A program made the translations under genes and the position numbers. From Deltaproteobacteria bacterium (GTDB lineage: Bacteria; Desulfobacterota; Desulfobacteria; Desulfobacterales; ETH-SRB1), in the NCBI GenBank assembly GCA_003647525.1, contig QMMZ01000062.1, positions 1 to 8,301 on the forward strand: a DNA stretch of 8,301 nucleotides, given 5' to 3'. The notes under the pieces are model-generated. The model was not told the origin of the DNA and searched no databases. It was given only the letters and a program-made list of their open reading frames with translations. Positions 7,601 through 8,301 of the stretch are shown here, piece after piece; positions within the stretch are counted from its first letter, which is position 1, and every line of letters begins with the position of its first letter.

Positions 7601-8003
7601 ACTCAAAATCGTCACCGGTGCAGATGATTTGAATTTCGACGTCTTTATGGATGATATTCGCCTCTATCCTCATCCCGACCGCAACCCAGTGCGTTTCATT
7701 ATTACCTCTTCTTATCCATCATTTCAATATCCCGCACAGGGTTCCGACACTATCGAACTTAAGCTATTCCACAGCGATGGGACAACGCTGATAGGCAACG
7801 GCAAACGCTTGACAGTTGAAGACCCATTTGTTATTTATATCTCTCGTGAAATCACTTTTCCAATTGGTGCTGTAGTTAAACTCTATCGCGACGGAAGAGA
7901 GGTCGGACGTGGGCAAATAAAGGCCGAGAGTATTAATGGCCTTTATCCGGGAGACATATGGGCAATCAGTGTGAAAAGCCCTGAAATCCCAAATACGCAT
8001 TAA
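4623..8003 (+). CDS. Exported multidomain glycoside hydrolase: GH42-like barrel, GATase-like, EF-hand pair, ConA-like C-terminus
   Basis: This 1126-aa secreted protein probably cleaves or remodels polysaccharide outside the inner membrane. The signal peptide has a basic n-region, a hydrophobic core at about 17-30 and a likely cut after VLA (residue 36). Residues 43-490 resemble the clan-A TIM barrels of beta-galactosidase-like enzymes: LVVNDQVINNMFGIY (53-67), HNHWGLPRWW (151-160), NHPAVVGWGI (215-224). Candidate catalytic glutamates are Glu231 in GPTGENGY and Glu426 in RIFNMENW. Residues 540-600 resemble the GATase-like middle domain of GH42 (LLPEVVKNLSKYISDGGTVL, 573-592). EF-hand loops lie at 705-716 and 728-739. 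A charged linker follows (about 745-812). Residues 816-1018 look like a concanavalin-A/LamG beta sandwich (LFTDDF start, FDVFMDDIRLYP end). A beta-rich module of about 100 residues closes the protein. There is no sorting tail or C-terminal membrane helix. A 69-bp gap separates it from the polymerase gene. The substrate is unknown, and a non-catalytic binding role cannot be excluded. Confidence 0.78.
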   Translation: MNFCKKSLKMRFDKLKMVTAILVVLISVYPMTDVLADSVNKSRVEVENGIPKLVVNDQVINNMFGIYIYCTGVDPSERQFLEDMKRVVDRTKDLNIPILSFDVLWADYDRSVAVPKNAEEAANRFNTENLDAVLDYAAKKKVYVIFQLLVHNHWGLPRWWKDYKNNKSGYQLIDKTSDASGIYNRLQSPVASYQSDTHRRLLQALITKLVKRYRNHPAVVGWGINPGPTGENGYAPNYIDLRFNRGLPDIDLRMAMADYSEEAVERFTQMLKRKYVNINKLNQAWESQYKSFVKVVPPFPIKPTISKTFQRNGDDRQSMRDWQTFRYEALTDEWRFLSDLVRRLDPEKIVMGKTSWVPVGTPTGTENMMATAAPVNEQHLIDADKIDVGITMQDYLPIPLWSSIIDYIHFAKFSRKHHVVRIFNMENWIKTGPTLSPGTKIPLNRSLSVKEAIRKEGAYMWLTAALDSDPEKPSWSWDEIKDLVRHSSTNELKEVRAKDTPVMFYYDVRNLMSQYYEEREDLKASKLNYHIARAFFDVEGQPEYGFISASNVAEGMLDAKTVQLLIMVNQRILLPEVVKNLSKYISDGGTVLLVGSNGVFDNLSRKDNLAIRKLAPKLTDERLQYLYNWGIQKKIQIPLIVVSGDSFHFAKIPLLGNPGDNYQILRMALSKKIVLAECGKLALVSAENLGRSDHREMKDFVRDFDRNNDGVVSEGEFFGPSEIFKHLDKNRDRKITRDEANAHHLQTISRTSFESSNMGKHDELYLKGDGPDREEDEMLRLAETPQHSSPKRNGEAPINKEGASGIVEALIPVATGVLFTDDFQGDDIDMQKYQLTPFTKREWIFLEDGALHIKGHVQRPPGIYFHIGLETRRFPTADVVAVMRMKAPTQAQSKVKDWASVLHVCNFCPDHFSEVRFGNVPGRGLVWYFASKDVEHVISEGIAAFGQERDRYYTVKVERDESTREMRGYVEAPEGWVSVGKAKDTHLYAARLELKIVTGADDLNFDVFMDDIRLYPHPDRNPVRFIITSSYPSFQYPAQGSDTIELKLFHSDGTTLIGNGKRLTVEDPFVIYISREITFPIGAVVKLYRDGREVGRGQIKAESINGLYPGDIWAISVKSPEIPNTH
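5691..5716. repeat. Perfect 11-bp inverted repeat inside the hydrolase gene
   Basis: GTTCCTGTGGG (5691-5701) is followed by the 4-nt loop CACT and its exact reverse complement CCCACAGGAAC (5706-5716). It encodes VPVGTPTGT (residues 357-365) in frame. No T run follows on either strand, so it is not a standard terminator. It may be an mRNA hairpin, a protein-binding palindrome, or a by-product of the repeated V/P/G/T codons. Confidence 0.8.
6735..6839 (+). other. EF-hand calcium-binding pair within the hydrolase
   Basis: This segment encodes residues 705-739. Loop 1 reads DRNNDGVVSEGE, with ligands at Asp705, Asn707, Asp709, Ser713 and Glu716. Loop 2 reads DKNRDRKITRDE, with Asp728, Asn730, Asp732, Thr736 and Glu739; its sixth position is Arg instead of the usual Gly. 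The loops start only 23 residues apart, joined by FFGPSEIFKHL. This is the compact form seen in many secreted bacterial EF-hand proteins rather than the wider calmodulin spacing. Calcium probably stabilises the junction between the enzymatic and C-terminal parts. Confidence 0.8.
7917..7946. repeat. 9-bp inverted repeat near the 3' end of the hydrolase gene
   Basis: ATAAAGGCC (7917-7925) and GGCCTTTAT (7938-7946) are exact reverse complements around a 12-nt loop, about 55 bp before the stop codon. No T tract follows, so a terminator is not supported. It could be a minor mRNA hairpin or chance. Confidence 0.6.
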
Positions 8004-8054
8004 GTAAAGACAGGATGAGGATTAGTCATTCAAAATCAAGGCATATAAAAAAAC

Positions 8055-8059
8055 GGAAG
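8055..8059 (+). promoter_or_regulatory. Probable ribosome binding site for the SGNH-type gene
   Basis: GGAAG ends 3 nt before the ATG at 8063 (5 nt if counted from GGA). The earlier in-frame ATG at 8015 has only an AGG directly touching it and no properly spaced site, so 8063 is preferred. Confidence 0.45.
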
Positions 8060-8062
8060 CTC

Positions 8063-8301
8063 ATGGCAAAAAAAAATAAACAATGGCTCTTGTTTTTTTT
8101 AAGTCTGTTTTTCTCATTATTTATGGCTGAGTTTGCTGTACGAATCGTTGGAGAGAAACCTCCGCCACCGATTAAAATATTTGATGAACAAACAGGATTT
8201 AGGCTTCGCCCAAACATGGAAGGAATTTGGACAGTCGAAAATGAGGCTTACTTCAAGTTCAATTCATTTGGATTTCGTGACCATGAATGGGAGGTTGAGA
8301 A
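8063..8301 (+). CDS. SGNH/GDSL hydrolase-family membrane-anchored protein (N-terminus only, 3' truncated)
   Basis: Only the first 79 codons are in the window. The protein begins with a short basic stretch (MAKKNKQ), followed by a hydrophobic helix at about 8-22 (WLLFFLSLFFSLFMA) that acts as an anchor or uncleaved signal. AEFAVRIVG comes next. A soluble part then starts with TGFRLRPNMEGIW and FKFNSFGFRDHEWE. The 'GFRLRPN ... xxNSxGFRDxE' layout is typical of the region just before the GDS block in membrane-anchored SGNH hydrolase-like proteins of polysaccharide loci, which act on acyl groups of sugars. The catalytic Ser/Asp/His blocks lie beyond the window, so activity is not shown. An ATG at 8015 would add 16 basic residues and is the alternative start. 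A9 and T8 runs lie at 8068-8076 and 8093-8100. The gap to the hydrolase stop is 59 bp without a terminator, so co-transcription is likely. Confidence 0.7.
   Translation, partial: MAKKNKQWLLFFLSLFFSLFMAEFAVRIVGEKPPPPIKIFDEQTGFRLRPNMEGIWTVENEAYFKFNSFGFRDHEWEVE

Noticed and set aside
7917..7946. Terminator at the end of the hydrolase gene
   Set aside because: The 9-bp stem is real but lies inside the coding region and is followed by CCGGGAG rather than T residues.
7950..8003. Protein-sorting tail (PEP-CTERM, LPXTG or similar) on the hydrolase
   Set aside because: The C-terminus (AISVKSPEIPNTH) has no hydrophobic helix, no basic end and no sorting motif.
8015..8062. ATG at 8015 as start of the SGNH-type gene
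   Set aside because: Only an AGG touching the ATG precedes it, too close to work as a ribosome site. The 8063 ATG has GGAAG and begins right before the membrane helix. Not fully excluded.

Overview
The window is a stretch of a polysaccharide (exopolysaccharide or O-antigen type) assembly locus. All recognisable genes lie on the + strand and read as one directional cluster. Moderate-to-low GC, Shine-Dalgarno sites (AAAGGA, GGGAGGAGG), an inner-membrane Wzx/Wzz/Wzy-type set and a Sec-exported multidomain hydrolase point to a Gram-negative bacterium. The style would suit a deltaproteobacterium/Desulfobacterota or similar environmental lineage, but that is a guess: no taxonomic marker is present.

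Layout: (1) 1-783 is the C-terminal half of a Wzx/MATE-type polysaccharide flippase, whose start lies outside the window. (2) A 108-bp gap holds a weak terminator-like hairpin with a T9 run, then an RBS. (3) 892-3063 is a Wzz/GumC-type chain-length determinant fused to a BY-kinase-like ATPase that lacks the usual tyrosine tail. (4) 3060-4553 overlaps it by ATGA and is a Wzy/WaaL-type O-antigen polymerase/ligase. (5) 4623-8003 encodes a 1126-aa exported protein with a GH42-like barrel, a GATase-like domain, an EF-hand pair, a concanavalin-A-like region and a final beta-rich module. (6) 8063-8301 is the N-terminus of an SGNH/GDSL-type membrane-anchored protein, cut by the window end.

How the genes could work together: undecaprenyl-linked repeat units are flipped (Wzx), polymerised outside the inner membrane (Wzy), and chain length or export is set by the co-polymerase/ATPase. 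The exported hydrolase probably trims, remodels or releases the polymer, and the SGNH protein may add or remove acyl groups. Glycosyltransferases, the initiating phosphoglycosyltransferase and the outer-membrane exporter are not in the window and would be expected in flanking sequence.

The most unusual item is the 1126-aa hydrolase: its domain order, its non-standard GPTGE active-site candidate and its short-linker EF-hand pair. No CRISPR array, tRNA, rRNA, insertion sequence or attachment site was seen. The only stretches without a gene are short (108, 69 and 59 bp).
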